A stretch of 29,584 bases of DNA, from the NCBI GenBank assembly GCA_965214125.1, contig CBDCBA010000017.1, positions 1 to 29,584 of the forward strand. The letters run 5' to 3'. Below, piece after piece: positions 1 to 8,987 of the stretch. How positions within the stretch are numbered: the first letter of the stretch is position 1; each line of letters starts with the position of its first letter. Origin of the DNA: CBDCBA01 sp965214125. Lineage in GTDB: Bacteria > Planctomycetota > Phycisphaerae > Tepidisphaerales > Tepidisphaeraceae. The position numbers and the translations under genes are program-made. The notes beneath the pieces were generated by a model. That model did no database searches, was not told the origin of the DNA, and was given only the letters and a program-made list of their open reading frames with translations.

Positions 1-117
1 CAACACGGGTTCAAATCCGGGGGTAGCCGCTGGTCATCGCCCGCATCTTAGAACAGCGCCGCCCGCGCCGCGAACCCGGCATCGCACGTTTCAACGGAAC
101 CGGCAGACGGCCCCCGA

Positions 118-1905
118 TCACGGCCTCGCGTCGCCCGTGGCGGTGACCCAGTCGTCGAGCGTGCGGGCCGTTTTGAGTACGGCGGCGTCGACTTCGAGCA
201 GCGGAATCTTCGCCACCGTCGCGTCCGTCTCGCGCGTGCGCTGCGCCCACTGCGCCACCGACTGGCCGTGCTGGGGCTGCCACCACCGATCGACCCACGC
301 GAAGGTCGGCTCGTCATCATCGGCGAAAAACGTGTTCCCCTGGCCGCGATACATCACCCCCGCCGCGGCGTACGCCTCGCCCTCGCGTGGCAGGCCGTTG
401 TGCTCGACCAGAACCGACCGCGACTCGCCCCGCGCCCGCAGCGTCGAACCGAGCAGCTCGAACCGCGCCGGCGTGAGCGGTTCCTCCATCGCGTGGCTGT
501 CGGTGCGTTCGTACCACTGCCAGTTCAGGACCGGCTCGCCGAACTCCGCGTCCTTAAGCCGCATCGTCGCGTTCGTGGTCCGCTGAAGGTGCGCGTCGCG
601 CACGACGAGGTCGCCGACGATCGACACGTCCAACGCGCGGGCGTTGCCGACCGACCACAGCCTCTCGACCAGGAACGGCCCCTGCGACAACTCCAAAAAC
701 AGGCCCGAACCGTGGTTCGCAGCGACCACGAGATCGAAGATGCGGATGTCGGTGTTGTGAATGTCGTACCACACGCCCGCGGCCAAGTTGCCCATCGCGC
801 TGTGATCGCGGACTACCTGGCCGTTGGACCGCGCGAGCTTCATTCCTGCCAGCCACCAACCGCGCTGGCCGCCCATCGCGCCGCGCCAGTTGTTGAAGTT
901 CGTCTCGTTGCGTTCGAGCAGCGCCGCGTCGAGCTCGCCGGCGATGCCGCAAAACCCGTTGAAGTTGAAGTCGCTGTCGCGGATCGTCGCGCCGCTCGCC
1001 GTCAGGCTCAGCCCGTGCGCGTTGTTCCAAAGAAAGCGGCAGCGGTCAATCGCGATGTCGGTCGAGCCGCGACCGAGTGCGATCGTCGCCTCCTCGCCGT
1101 AGCCCCGCGTGCGGCTGGCAAAGTGGATGAACGTCAGGTTGCTTAGGAGCAGATTGTGCTTGCCCGAAGCGACGAAGTCGCCGCCGTCGAAGCGGAAGGC
1201 CTGCCGGCGCGTCGACACCTCCAGCGCCACATCGAGGGGCGTGATACCGGCGGGCAGGCGGATCACGAGGCGGTCGCCGTTCTCCTCGCGCTCGAAGACG
1301 CCGAACTCCCAGGGCCGCAGCGTCGCCGGATCGGCTGCGCCCGCGTAGGTCCAGGATTGCGCCCGCTCGCCGTGATCGTCGAGCACGCCGGTCACGTCAT
1401 AGTCGTAGCGTTCGAGCAGCACCTGACGCAGCGGCCGATCGTCGGCAAAGACCATCTCCGCCCGATGGCCGATCACCTCGGGCGTTTCCCACGGAAACGC
1501 CCAGTTGCCCCAGTCGTGCGGCCAACTTGTCTCGAACAGCCCGTCGCCCAGGGGCCGCCAGTCCGTGACGACGTCCGAGCCGCTGATGATGACCTCGCCC
1601 TGCTTTTCGCCCACGATGGCTAGCGCGGCGTGCGCCGCGACGTCATCGAACACGACGTGGCCGAGCGTTTCGCGATACGTCCCGGCGGCCAGCACAATTC
1701 TGACGCCTTCGCCCGCCGCCAGGTGCGGCAGAGCCGCGTCCATCGCGTCGGTCAGCGTCGTCAACGTCTCGCCCGCCGGGTCGACGCGCAGCGTGTGAAC
1801 AAAGGCCGAGCGGTCGATGTGGGCACCCCCGCCCTCGTCGATCGGCGGCCCGGCGATGGCAAGCAACGGCGCGAGAAAGCCGACGCCGAGTAGAAGCCAC
1901 TGCAT
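118..1905 (-). CDS. secreted right-handed parallel beta-helix protein
   Basis: The 595-residue product starts with a signal peptide (Met-Gln-Trp, then a Leu/Gly/Ala-rich core to about residue 20, ending near Ala-Gly), so it is exported. About residues 45-110 look like the N-terminal cap of pectate-lyase-like proteins, with the phrase IVLAAGTYRETL followed by GEVIISGSD. From about residue 250 to 450 short strands repeat around N- and D-rich turns (for example IAIDRCRFLWNNAHGLSL and DSDFNFNGFCGI), which is typical of right-handed parallel beta-helices. Such folds in this phylum are often polysaccharide lyases, hydrolases or adhesins. I see no diagnostic catalytic set, so the substrate is unknown. 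The ATG lies 9 nt after the stop of the upstream membrane-protein gene, suggesting co-transcription and possible coupling. Unlike its upstream neighbours it is intact. Confidence 0.85.
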   Translation of the reverse strand: MQWLLLGVGFLAPLLAIAGPPIDEGGGAHIDRSAFVHTLRVDPAGETLTTLTDAMDAALPHLAAGEGVRIVLAAGTYRETLGHVVFDDVAAHAALAIVGEKQGEVIISGSDVVTDWRPLGDGLFETSWPHDWGNWAFPWETPEVIGHRAEMVFADDRPLRQVLLERYDYDVTGVLDDHGERAQSWTYAGAADPATLRPWEFGVFEREENGDRLVIRLPAGITPLDVALEVSTRRQAFRFDGGDFVASGKHNLLLSNLTFIHFASRTRGYGEEATIALGRGSTDIAIDRCRFLWNNAHGLSLTASGATIRDSDFNFNGFCGIAGELDAALLERNETNFNNWRGAMGGQRGWWLAGMKLARSNGQVVRDHSAMGNLAAGVWYDIHNTDIRIFDLVVAANHGSGLFLELSQGPFLVERLWSVGNARALDVSIVGDLVVRDAHLQRTTNATMRLKDAEFGEPVLNWQWYERTDSHAMEEPLTPARFELLGSTLRARGESRSVLVEHNGLPREGEAYAAAGVMYRGQGNTFFADDDEPTFAWVDRWWQPQHGQSVAQWAQRTRETDATVAKIPLLEVDAAVLKTARTLDDWVTATGDARP

Positions 1906-1914
1906 CGTCGCAGC

Positions 1915-3890
1915 TTACTTCATCGCGTCGCGAGTCAGCGTGGCCCGCAACTGGCCCATCGTCAGCATCGGTGGCCACGTTCGATCAGGCCGCGGCGTGC
2001 CGTAGGTGGTGGCCAGCCGATCGAACTCGCCGGGGCTGGCGAAGAAGACCAGCGTATCGTCGTCGGCCGAGTCGATCGCGGCGTCGAGCCAGGCACGGAT
2101 TGTATCGTCGCCGGGCGGGACGTCGAAGACGTTCCGGTAGTGCAGCCGGCCGGGGTCGGTCGGGTAGCCCCACGCCTTCGCCTCGCCGATCAGGTAGACA
2201 TCGCGGCCACGCAGGAAGTCGGGGTTACGCGGTTGGTCGTTCGCGTCGAGGAAGGCATTGGGGGCGACCAGCCACGGCTCGGTGACGCCCAGCACGGACG
2301 GAGAACCGCGGGCTGTTCGACTCTGCTGCCACAGTCCGACGCGTCCCGCCTGATCGCCGACCGCGAGTGCCGTCGCGAGCAGGCCGACGCCGGCGAGGGC
2401 GATGCCGCGGGCGTAGGCGACGCCCGTTCGATGGCAGCCAAGGAAGGCGAGCGCGGCGGCGGCGGGGCCGATCCAGAAGACGAGGAAACCGGCCGATCAT
2501 GTGCGTCGCCGTCAGCCAGACGAACAGCGACGCCGCGGCCCAGACAAACAGCAGCCACGCCGCCGGCCGCCGCTTCCAGAGGCCCACGCCGATGCACGCC
2601 AGCGTTGCCGGCAGGAAGACCCAGCCGAAGGCGGGGTTGACTATTAGCTCGTTCCACAACTGGCGCGGTCCCTTCGTGATCGGCAGCGAGTGCGCCGCCC
2701 GCCAGCGTTCAACCTGTTCCGAAGTCCACCCGTCGACGCCGCCGAACAGGCCGCTCGCGAGGGGCGACACCGGGTTGCCGTACCAGATCGCGTTGCGAAT
2801 CAGCCACGGGGCCGGCAACACGACCGCGGCGAGTCCAAAGGCGAGGAGCGTCACGGCGATCGGCTTGGGTGGCCGCTTCGCGACGAGCATCGCGACGATC
2901 AGGCCGAGCCCGCCCGCGCCCACGAGCATCGGGACGGCCGGGGTACTTCGAGGCAATCCCCGCGCCGGCGACCAGACCCGCGAGCAACGCCGGCCGCCAT
3001 CCGCCGTCGATCGCGTGGAACAACAGCCCTGCCATTGCGACGGCGGCGAGCATCATCAGCGGCTCGTTGTACGCGATGCTGCCGAGCATGATCGGCCACG
3101 GCACGCAGACCGCCACGACGGCCGAGACCGTGGCCGCGAGCATCGTCGCGCCGAGCACTCGGGCGGCGCCGAACGTGCCGACGCCAAAGAGCAGGACGAT
3201 CAGCCCGTTCGTGAACTGCGCCGCGTACGCCGCCTCGTACGCCCCGCCGCGCTGGTGCATTTCCAACAGGAACAGCGCCTCGGTCGCCATCGGAAAGCGG
3301 CTGAACACGTTGTGGTCCAGCGGCGCGATGCGGCCCAGCTCGAACCACTCCCGCGGCACGGGCAGGTGATAGCTCACGACGTCGTACGCGTTGGGCTCGC
3401 CGGCCCACATCGCCCCGGCGGGCATGCTTGCCGCAACGGCGATCATGCCGAACGCAACGCCTGCCAGCGGCCAAAGCCAACGGCCGGCGGGATCGACCGG
3501 GGCTGCCCAGCGGGCGCGGTCGAACGCGAGATCAACCACGCCGATCAGCAGGAAGACGACGACAATCCCCCAGGAGGTGAGCAAGTTCAGCCCGCCGAAG
3601 ACGCCCAGGCCGAGCACGACAGCGGCCATCGCGCCCAGGCCGATCGCCCCGCCGCCCGCGATCAGCAGCGACCGCGGCGCGGTTGGATTGAGTCGTCTTG
3701 CCACCGCCAGCCCCGCCACCGTCGCCGCCCCGACGACCGCCAGCGCGTGCAGCCCGTCGTAGAGGAGTAACGCGACGACGGTGGCGACGTTTTCGCCCGT
3801 GAAGACGATCGCCGTCGCGACGAAGGCCGCAAGCGTCGCCAGAGTTGGCGCGGCAAAGCGGGAGCGGGCGGTCGCGTCACGAGGGGGCAC
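1915..3890 (-). pseudogene. GT-C-like polytopic membrane protein, frameshifted twice
   Basis: Three reading frames join into one protein of about 658 residues. The N-terminal part (GTG at 3890 to about 2945) has many hydrophobic segments and a periplasmic stretch DVVSYHLPVPREWFELGR, followed by FSRFPMATEALFLL. That pattern is typical of planctomycete dolichyl-phosphate-mannose or ArnT-like GT-C glycosyltransferases. The frame changes near 2940, after GIASKYP, where one extra C would account for it. It changes again near 2495, after MIGRF, where one extra T would account for it. The last part reads SAGFLVFWIG and ends in a soluble domain with LGVTEPWLVAPNAF. Both breaks restore with one base in a homopolymer, and no in-frame nonsense codon was found in the joined frame. 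The gene lies between a palindromic element (after hemA) and the beta-helix gene. The GT-C assignment rests on topology and motif style, so the exact family is uncertain. Confidence 0.68.
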
Positions 3891-3911
3891 GCGGCAATGG
3901 TAAACATCTGA

Positions 3912-3984
3912 CCCGTTAGCCGCCCCGCCTTGCGGGGCGCGGGGATGGTCACGGAGCGCCCCGCGAGGCGGGGCGGCTAACGGG
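3912..3984. repeat. palindromic intergenic element, family A copy 1
   Basis: Arms of about 29 nt (3912-3940 and 3956-3984) begin with CCCGTTAGCCGCCCCGCC and end with its near-complement, around a 15-nt centre. Each arm also holds its own small hairpin (GCCCCGC, 3-nt loop, GCGGGGC), so the element can fold as one long stem or as two side-by-side hairpins. It fills the gap between hemA and the following membrane-protein gene. Three further copies are at 17173, 23339 and 28159. Confidence 0.9.
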
Positions 3985-4007
3985 CACGCGCAGGGTGCAT
4001 CGCGTCT

Positions 4008-5346
4008 TCAGGACAAGGTTGAATCTGTCGCCGCGTCGTCCGGAGGGGTCGAAGTGGCGTTCGCATCGCCGAGCCCGAACAGCTTTTCGACCGCGTGCTT
4101 GTAGGCCGGGTGACGCTCGGGGTCGGGCGCGTGGCGGAGGTTGCTGACGGGGTCGTGCAGCAGCTTGTTGACGAGGCGGCGCGAGAGCTCGGCGAGTTCC
4201 GCCTCGACGGCGGCGCGTTGGGCGGGCGAAAGGTCGCTCGGCAGGCGCGATGCGGCGCGGTCGCGCTCGCGATCGGCCGTGGCGTGGCTGCGGTCGTAGA
4301 GCCTGCGGATGGTTGGCCCCACCTGACGGCCGCGGTGCCAGGCGACGTACTCCGCCACGCCGCGCGACACGATTGCCTCGGCCCGCTGGAGGTCGGCGTC
4401 GCGCCCGCTCATCGTGCGGCGGGCGGCGCGCTGAAGGTCGTCGAGGTCGTACAGGTGAACGTGGTCGCGCCCGCCCACGCCCGGCTCGACGTCGCGCGGC
4501 ACGGCGAGGTCGATCAGGAACAGCGGCCGATCGGCCGGGCGATGGGCGACGTGCTCCGCCGTCACGATCGGGCGCTGGCTGCCCGTGCCGCAGACGACGA
4601 GATCGGCCGCGGCGAGTTGCTCGGGAAGGGTCGACAGGTGCGCCCCGGTGCCGCCGAAATCCCCGGCGAACGCGGCGGCCTTGGTCTCGCGGCGGCCGAC
4701 GCAAACCAGGCTCTGCGGCCGCGCGTGGGGCGGGCGGGCGTGGAAGTGCTCAAGCACCAGCCGCACCATCTTGCCGGCCCCGACGCAGAGCAATCGCTTG
4801 TGGGCGAGCGTGCCGAACAGCTCGTCGGCGTAGGCCGCGGCGACCCCGGCCACGCCGTAGCGGCCGGCGGACAGGTTCGTCTCCGCCATCGCCTGCCGCC
4901 CCACCGCGGCGGCCCGCTGGAACAGGCCGTGCAGGCGCCGCTTGGCCGTGCCGGTCTTGAGGGCCGTCTCGTACGCGCGGCGGACCTGGCCGACGATTTG
5001 CGTCTCGCCGGGCACCATCGAGTCGAGCGAGCGACGCCGCACGCGGAACAAATGCTGCACGGCGGCCTCGCCGGCGTGGTCGTAGCGGCAGTCGGCAAAG
5101 CGCGACGGCTCGGGCCCCGCACGCGCGGCACAGCCGCTCAAACCCGCGCCCCGCCGCAGTCGATCGTGTAAAGCTCCACGCGGTTGCAGGTGCTGACGAG
5201 CACGGGCCTCGGCGTCGGGCGGAGCCGGCATCGTCGACGATGCGCCGCAGGACGTGCGGCACCTCGCCCGGCGGGCAGGCGAGTGCCTCGCGCACCTCGA
5301 CGGCGGCGGTGCGATGGTTGATGCCGACGCAGCGCAGGCGGTTCAT
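4008..5346 (-). pseudogene. hemA: glutamyl-tRNA reductase, frameshifted twice
   Basis: This encodes NADPH-dependent glutamyl-tRNA reductase, which makes glutamate-1-semialdehyde in the C5 route to heme. The start ATG at 5346 gives MNRLRCVGINHRTAAVEVRE, the classic HemA N-terminus. The catalytic-cysteine motif STCNRVELY appears in the next frame (about 5160-5195). The third frame holds PGETQIVGQVRRAY, the nucleotide-binding LLCVGAGKM and the dimerisation helices (LYDLDDLQRAARR, LSRRLVNKLLHDP). Frames change at about 5195-5226 and 5140-5150, each corresponding to one lost base. The restored length is about 445 residues, normal for the family, and the key cysteine is kept, so the gene may be functional if the indels are assembly errors. 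It lies 77 nt downstream of the siroheme synthase-like gene, forming a tetrapyrrole operon. An older name for this locus in other bacteria is gltR or hemA, and no hemC or hemL is in view. Confidence 0.88.
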
Positions 5347-5423
5347 CGCGACACCCCCTGCCGCGGGCGCAGGGGGCAAGCGTGGAGATGTGAGGGCGGC
5401 GCAGCGGCACGGGTTGAACAGTC

Positions 5424-6111
5424 CTACGAAGGCCACCCGAAGATGCCCAAAACCGTCGCGTCGCCCGCTTGCGTCACCCCTGCCGCACCGGTCAGCCCAC
5501 GGGTGTCGCCGCGTGAGCAACGACCAAAGCTCGCCCCGCCCGCTCGCCTCCAATGCCGTGTCGCCTCGCCAGATCGCGTAACGCGGCGGCCCTTGCTCGC
5601 CGGGTCGGGGGCCCTTTGCAAGACAATCGGCCGCAGGCGCTCGGCTTCGGCGGCGAGTTCGGTCAACGGCGCCAAGGCCGCCTCGATCCGCTTGCGGGCG
5701 AGTGTCGAGAGCCCCGGCGTTCCCGCGCGGAGACGGCGGCGACGATCGGCCCGACGGCGACCGACGGCCGGCAGCATCCAGTCGCCCGACGCGGCATCGT
5801 CGGCGCGCAGGCAGAGCACCCGCCGCGCTTTCGCGCCGCCTCGGCGACGGCGGCGTTGACGGGCGGGATCGTTCGTCGCGGCGACGGCGATGTTGCGGCC
5901 TTGGAGGTGGCCTTCGGTGAACGGTTCGCGCACGAACTCCACACCTGCCGGCAGCTCGCCCCGCCGCTCGGGTGCGACGACGCGCACGTCCTGCACGCCC
6001 GCGTCGAAGAAGGTCCTTGGCGCGGCGGCACCCGACCGCCCCGGCACCGACGATCAGCACGCGCAACTGCTCCGCGTTGAGGAAGGCGGGCAGCAGGCGG
6101 TCGGGACGCAC
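5424..6111 (-). pseudogene. precorrin-2 dehydrogenase / siroheme synthase N-domain, heavily frameshifted
   Basis: This is a SirC/CysG-N-like protein, which oxidises precorrin-2 to sirohydrochlorin with NAD and may add iron in siroheme synthesis. The probable GTG start at 6111 gives RLLPAFLNAEQLRVLIVGAG, including the dinucleotide-binding GAGAVGCRRA. The chain then continues in other frames: FFDAGVQDVRVVAPE, NIAVAATNDPA, VNAAVAEAARKRGG, GDWMLPAV, VGPIVAAVS, then LARKRIEAALAPL. These follow the order of the family from NAD domain to helical dimerisation domain. At least five or six single-base shifts are needed across 690 nt, the densest damage in the window. The exact stop is uncertain. I take 5424, where one frame ends after VLGIFGWPS. 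Placement directly before hemA fits the common sirC-hemA arrangement. Confidence 0.78.
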
Positions 6112-6132
6112 GCGGAACGGTAGTTGCCCCTT

Positions 6133-6213
6133 CCGGTGTTAGCCGCCCGTGGGAGCGGGCGTTTCGGGTCGTTCGCGTCCGAAGCGCCCGCTCCCGCGGG
6201 CGGATAACACCGG
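6133..6213. repeat. long inverted repeat related to family A
   Basis: Arms of about 35 nt face each other, starting CCGGTGTTAGCCGCCCGTGG and ending GGCGGATAACACCGG, with a centre rich in CG near 6168-6178. The outer GTTAGCCGCC tip is shared with family A, but the inner stem is GGGAGCGGGCG instead. It sits in the divergent gap between the siroheme synthase-like gene and the aldo/keto reductase. Confidence 0.85.
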
Positions 6214-6285
6214 AGGTTCCAATTGTCGCGTCGCGGTGTGGTTCGACCATGTGCGGCCCTCGCCAGCGCCGCTACGGTCCGCGCC

Positions 6286-7198
6286 ATGAGCGATGTATCA
6301 CAGCGGCGGTTGGGGCAGGACGGATCTGGACGTCAGCATCGTCGGGTTCGGCGCGGCGCCGGCGGCGTTTTTGAAGCCAGGACCAGGAGGCCGCGGCCGA
6401 CCTGGTGCGCGGGCTGCTCCATCGCGGCGTGAACCTGATCGGACAACCGCGACGGCCTACCCCGGCGGGCACCAGTTCATCGGCGGGCACCTGGCGGATC
6501 GGCGGGACGATTACGTGCTGGTCAGCAAGGTCGGCTCGAGCGGCAACGTCGACAGCTTCAAGCCCGAGCGCCTCGCCAAGCAGGTCGACGATGCGCTGAA
6601 GAACATGAAGACCGACCGCGTCGACGTGATGCTGCTGCACTCGTGCCCGCTCGACGTGCTCGAGGCCGATGATGCCCTGGGGGGCGCTCGTGGAGGCGCG
6701 CGAGGCGGGCAAGATTCGCTTTTGCGGCTACAGCGGCGACAATGAGGCGGCGGCGTTTGCGTGTCGGTTGCCGGACGTGGCGGTGCTCGAGACGAGCGTC
6801 AACCTCGCCGACCAGGCGAACATCGACCAGGCCCTGCGGCTGGCCAAAACGCACGACGTCGGCGTGATCGCCAAACGCCCGATCGCCAACGCGGCGTGGA
6901 AGGACTTGAGCGAGCAGCAGGGCATGTACCAGAAGTACGCCGCCGACTTACACGGAGCGTTTGTCGAAGATGGACCCTCGACCCCGGCCAGTTCGGGCTC
7001 GATTGGCCGGAGCTGGCGCTGCGGTTCACCCTCGCCCAACCCGGCGTGACGACCGCGATCATCGGCACGACCAACCCGCAGCACGCCTACGGCAACCTCG
7101 ACCTCGCCGCGAAGGGCCCGCTGGAGGCGGGGACGATCGACCAGCTTCGCTCCGCGTTCGAGAAGGCGGCGGACGATTCCTGGACGGGGCAGACGTGA
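6286..7198 (+). pseudogene. aldo/keto reductase, multiply frameshifted
   Basis: Pieces in all three frames assemble into one aldo/keto reductase of about 300 residues. The ATG at 6286 gives MSDVSQRRLG, continued in another frame as RTDLDVSIVGFGAAP, a usual AKR N-terminus. The active-site tetrad can be placed: Asp and Tyr in a restored DTATAYPGG, Lys in VLVSKVG, and His in VDVMLLHS. The barrel continues with EAREAGKIRFCGYSGDN and VGVIAKRPIANAAW, and ends with FTLAQPGVTTAIIGTTNP, the cofactor-phosphate region of NADPH enzymes. Frame breaks fall near 6318, 6383, 6440, 6680 and 6970. Most are one extra base within a short run, for example six G where five would keep frame at about 6678. No internal stop is needed in the joined frame. 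The substrate cannot be inferred. Confidence 0.82.
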
Positions 7199-7203
7199 GC
7201 GCG

Positions 7204-7311
7204 GAAAGGATGAAGGCGGAAGGATGAAGGATGAACCTGAAACCGGAGGCAGAGTCCGAAGTGACTTGTCTGCCTCGGGTTCATCCTTCAACCTTCCGCC
7301 TTCATCCTTCT
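7204..7311. repeat. long inverted repeat of GAAGGATGA units
   Basis: The left arm (about 7204-7238) is built of repeated GGATGAAGG units, and the right arm (about 7276-7311) is its near-perfect complement. They are separated by roughly 40 nt, whose edges (AGGCAG and CTGCCT) also pair. It begins just after the aldo/keto reductase stop and ends about 50 nt before tRNA-Ser. The purine-rich arm makes it very different from the GC-rich palindromes elsewhere. It could act as a terminator or be a MITE-like insertion. Confidence 0.85.
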
Positions 7312-7363
7312 CACCCCCCTCTTGCCAAGCGAACTACCGGGCGTAAACTCTCCTCCCCACCCC

Positions 7364-7452
7364 GGAGAGGTGGCCGAGTGGCTGAAGGCGACGCTTTGCT
7401 AAAGCGTTGAGCGGATTAAACCGTTCCGCAGGTTCGAATCCTGTCCTCTCCG
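7364..7452 (+). tRNA. tRNA-Ser(GCT)
   Basis: This 89-nt class II tRNA has acceptor GGAGAGG (7364-7370) pairing with CCTCTCC (7445-7451), with discriminator G at 7452. The anticodon stem ACGCT/AGCGT encloses the loop TTGCTAA, with anticodon GCT at 7398-7400. A long variable arm with stem GCGGA/TCCGC marks it as serine type, and the T-arm is CAGG-TTCGAAT-CCTG. CCA is not encoded. It reads AGC/AGT serine codons. Confidence 0.97.
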
Positions 7453-7466
7453 CTGACTTGATTTCC

Positions 7467-7495
7467 ACACGCCCCGGCCACGCGCCGGGGCGTGT
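7467..7495 (+). terminator. hairpin downstream of tRNA-Ser
   Basis: A perfect 12-bp stem (ACACGCCCCGGC and its complement) with a 5-nt loop lies 14 nt after the tRNA. Only a weak T-rich stretch follows (TGTTG a few bases on), so intrinsic termination is likely but not certain. Confidence 0.6.
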
Positions 7496-7587
7496 CGCGT
7501 TGTTGCCGGAGATTTTTCGTGGCCCGTGATAGGCTCGGCGTCGCAGGAACGGGTGAGCCCGCCACCTTCCTCCGACTCGGAGTCGCC

Positions 7588-8799
7588 ATGAAACTCGCCC
7601 TCGCCGCCGTCGCCCTGCTGCTCGCCGTTCCCGCCGCTTCGAGTGGCCAGCTCTTGAAGAAGCTCGGTCAGCCCGCGCAGCCACCGGCGGACGGCCCGGT
7701 CCAGCAGAGTCAGCCCCAGCAGGCGGCCTACCAGGAATGGGTCAAGCCGGGGATGAAAGCGACGTGGCTCAGCACGTCGGCCACCATTCCCGGCGCGCTG
7801 CAAACGCTCGAGCCCGACAAGAACGGCAAGTGGATCAACAAGCAGACCGGCCAGCGCTACGGCATGCAGGATCGGCCCGGTGCGTCTTCGAGCGGGCTCG
7901 AGGAGATGCTCGTGATGACCGTTTCGCCCGAGCGGGTCGTCCTGAGCCAGCGGTCGCTCCAGCACGTGCCCATCAGCGGTGCGGGCGTGGTGACCAGCGC
8001 GCCGGGCAAGGCGGTTGTCGTCACGCCGACGACCATGTGCGAGCACTGGGTGCCGCCCGCGGTTCTGGCGGCGACGAAAGACGGCGAGACCGGCGTCGGC
8101 AGCGTGAGCCGGTTCCCGTTCGAGCACAACGGCCAGGTGTTCAACGCGATCCGCATCAGCGAGTACGGGGCGTCGAGCAAGTCGTGGCGCACCTACGACC
8201 TCGACACCGGCCTGATGCTTCAGTTCTCTATGGCGACGCAGATGGGTGGCCGCGCCGGCGCGCCAGGCTCGGACGGAAGGCCGACGTCGGTCGGCGGCGA
8301 CACCCTGCTCATCAACGTGCAACTGGCCGGCCTGCGGCAGACGGGGACGCCCGGTCCCGGCGTACTGGCGGCCCCGCACCTGATGCAACTCAGCCGCATG
8401 AACGTCAGCGCGAGTGACACCCTCACGATGGGCGAGTTCGGCAGCAATTCGCCCACGCACGTGCAGTTCACCGCCGACCTCCGCGTCGAGAACGACCTGC
8501 TCACCATCACCGCCAACGGCAACCAGACCCGCGCCTCGGTCGGCGGCACTTACCTGCCGCCGCAAACCTTGGCCGGCTTCCACCGCGGGCAGGTGCTCGA
8601 CGAGGACCCGATCACCGGCATGACCGTCCGCGTCGCCGACGTGGGCAACGGCGTGGTCATCATCGAGGAACTCAACCCACTCGAACACACCCGCACCGCC
8701 TACGACGCGCAGAGCGGCCTGTGCGTTCAGCAGGTTCGCACCAGCAACTCCGGCGGGTCGGCGACGACGACAAAGGACATTCGCCTCCAATTCCAGTAG
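7588..8799 (+). CDS. secreted protein of unknown function
   Basis: The 403-residue product begins MKLALAAVALLLAVPAASSG, a clear Sec signal peptide, followed by a short Gln/Pro-rich linker (about residues 30-50). The mature part is mostly beta-strand-like, with a start GMKATWLSTSATIPG, a middle region VGSVSRFPFEHNGQVFNAIR and an end YDAQSGLCVQQV. I do not recognise a named domain. The alternation of polar and hydrophobic residues and the absence of charged catalytic clusters suggest an extracytoplasmic all-beta protein. I chose the ATG at 7588 because a longer upstream reading (from 7492) would overlap the hairpin after the tRNA and lack a signal peptide at its N-terminus. It is followed directly by a long palindrome, so it is probably transcribed alone. 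Confidence 0.85.
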   Translation: MKLALAAVALLLAVPAASSGQLLKKLGQPAQPPADGPVQQSQPQQAAYQEWVKPGMKATWLSTSATIPGALQTLEPDKNGKWINKQTGQRYGMQDRPGASSSGLEEMLVMTVSPERVVLSQRSLQHVPISGAGVVTSAPGKAVVVTPTTMCEHWVPPAVLAATKDGETGVGSVSRFPFEHNGQVFNAIRISEYGASSKSWRTYDLDTGLMLQFSMATQMGGRAGAPGSDGRPTSVGGDTLLINVQLAGLRQTGTPGPGVLAAPHLMQLSRMNVSASDTLTMGEFGSNSPTHVQFTADLRVENDLLTITANGNQTRASVGGTYLPPQTLAGFHRGQVLDEDPITGMTVRVADVGNGVVIIEELNPLEHTRTAYDAQSGLCVQQVRTSNSGGSATTTKDIRLQFQ

Positions 8800-8816
8800 A
8801 CGAAGCCCTGACGCAA

Positions 8817-8927
8817 TCCCCGACGCCGGAGCGGAAGCTCCGGGTTCTGACGACGACTCACTCAACCCGGAGCTTCACAACACCCGGAGCCTCGCAGAAC
8901 CCGGAGCTTCCGCTCCGGCGTCGGGGA
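8817..8927. repeat. palindromic intergenic element, family B copy 1
   Basis: Perfect 32-nt arms (8817-8848 and 8896-8927) starting TCCCCGACGCCGGAGCGGAA flank a 47-nt centre. The centre itself holds two extra partial copies of the arm core ACCCGGAGC (near 8863 and 8882), so the core occurs three times in one orientation. A second copy of the family is at 20417. It lies between the secreted-protein gene and coaX. Confidence 0.92.
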
Positions 8928-8987
8928 GACGGTGGTGGTGGTGGTGACGATTGATACAGCGCGGGAGCATTGCGCTACGGTCGGTTC

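Noticed and set aside
1..40. Possible 3' end of a tRNA or tmRNA (GGTTCAAATCC T-loop near 7-17)
   Set aside because: The T-stem pairs only at two positions unless a base is missing, and the rest of the gene would lie outside the window.
4095..5171. Long plus-strand reading frame opposite hemA
   Set aside because: Composition is typical of the antisense of a GC-rich gene (Arg, Gly, Ala, Val rich) and hemA motifs are clear on the other strand.
8930..8947. GGT microsatellite before coaX
   Set aside because: Short simple repeat without evident role, listed only because it adjoins the family B element.
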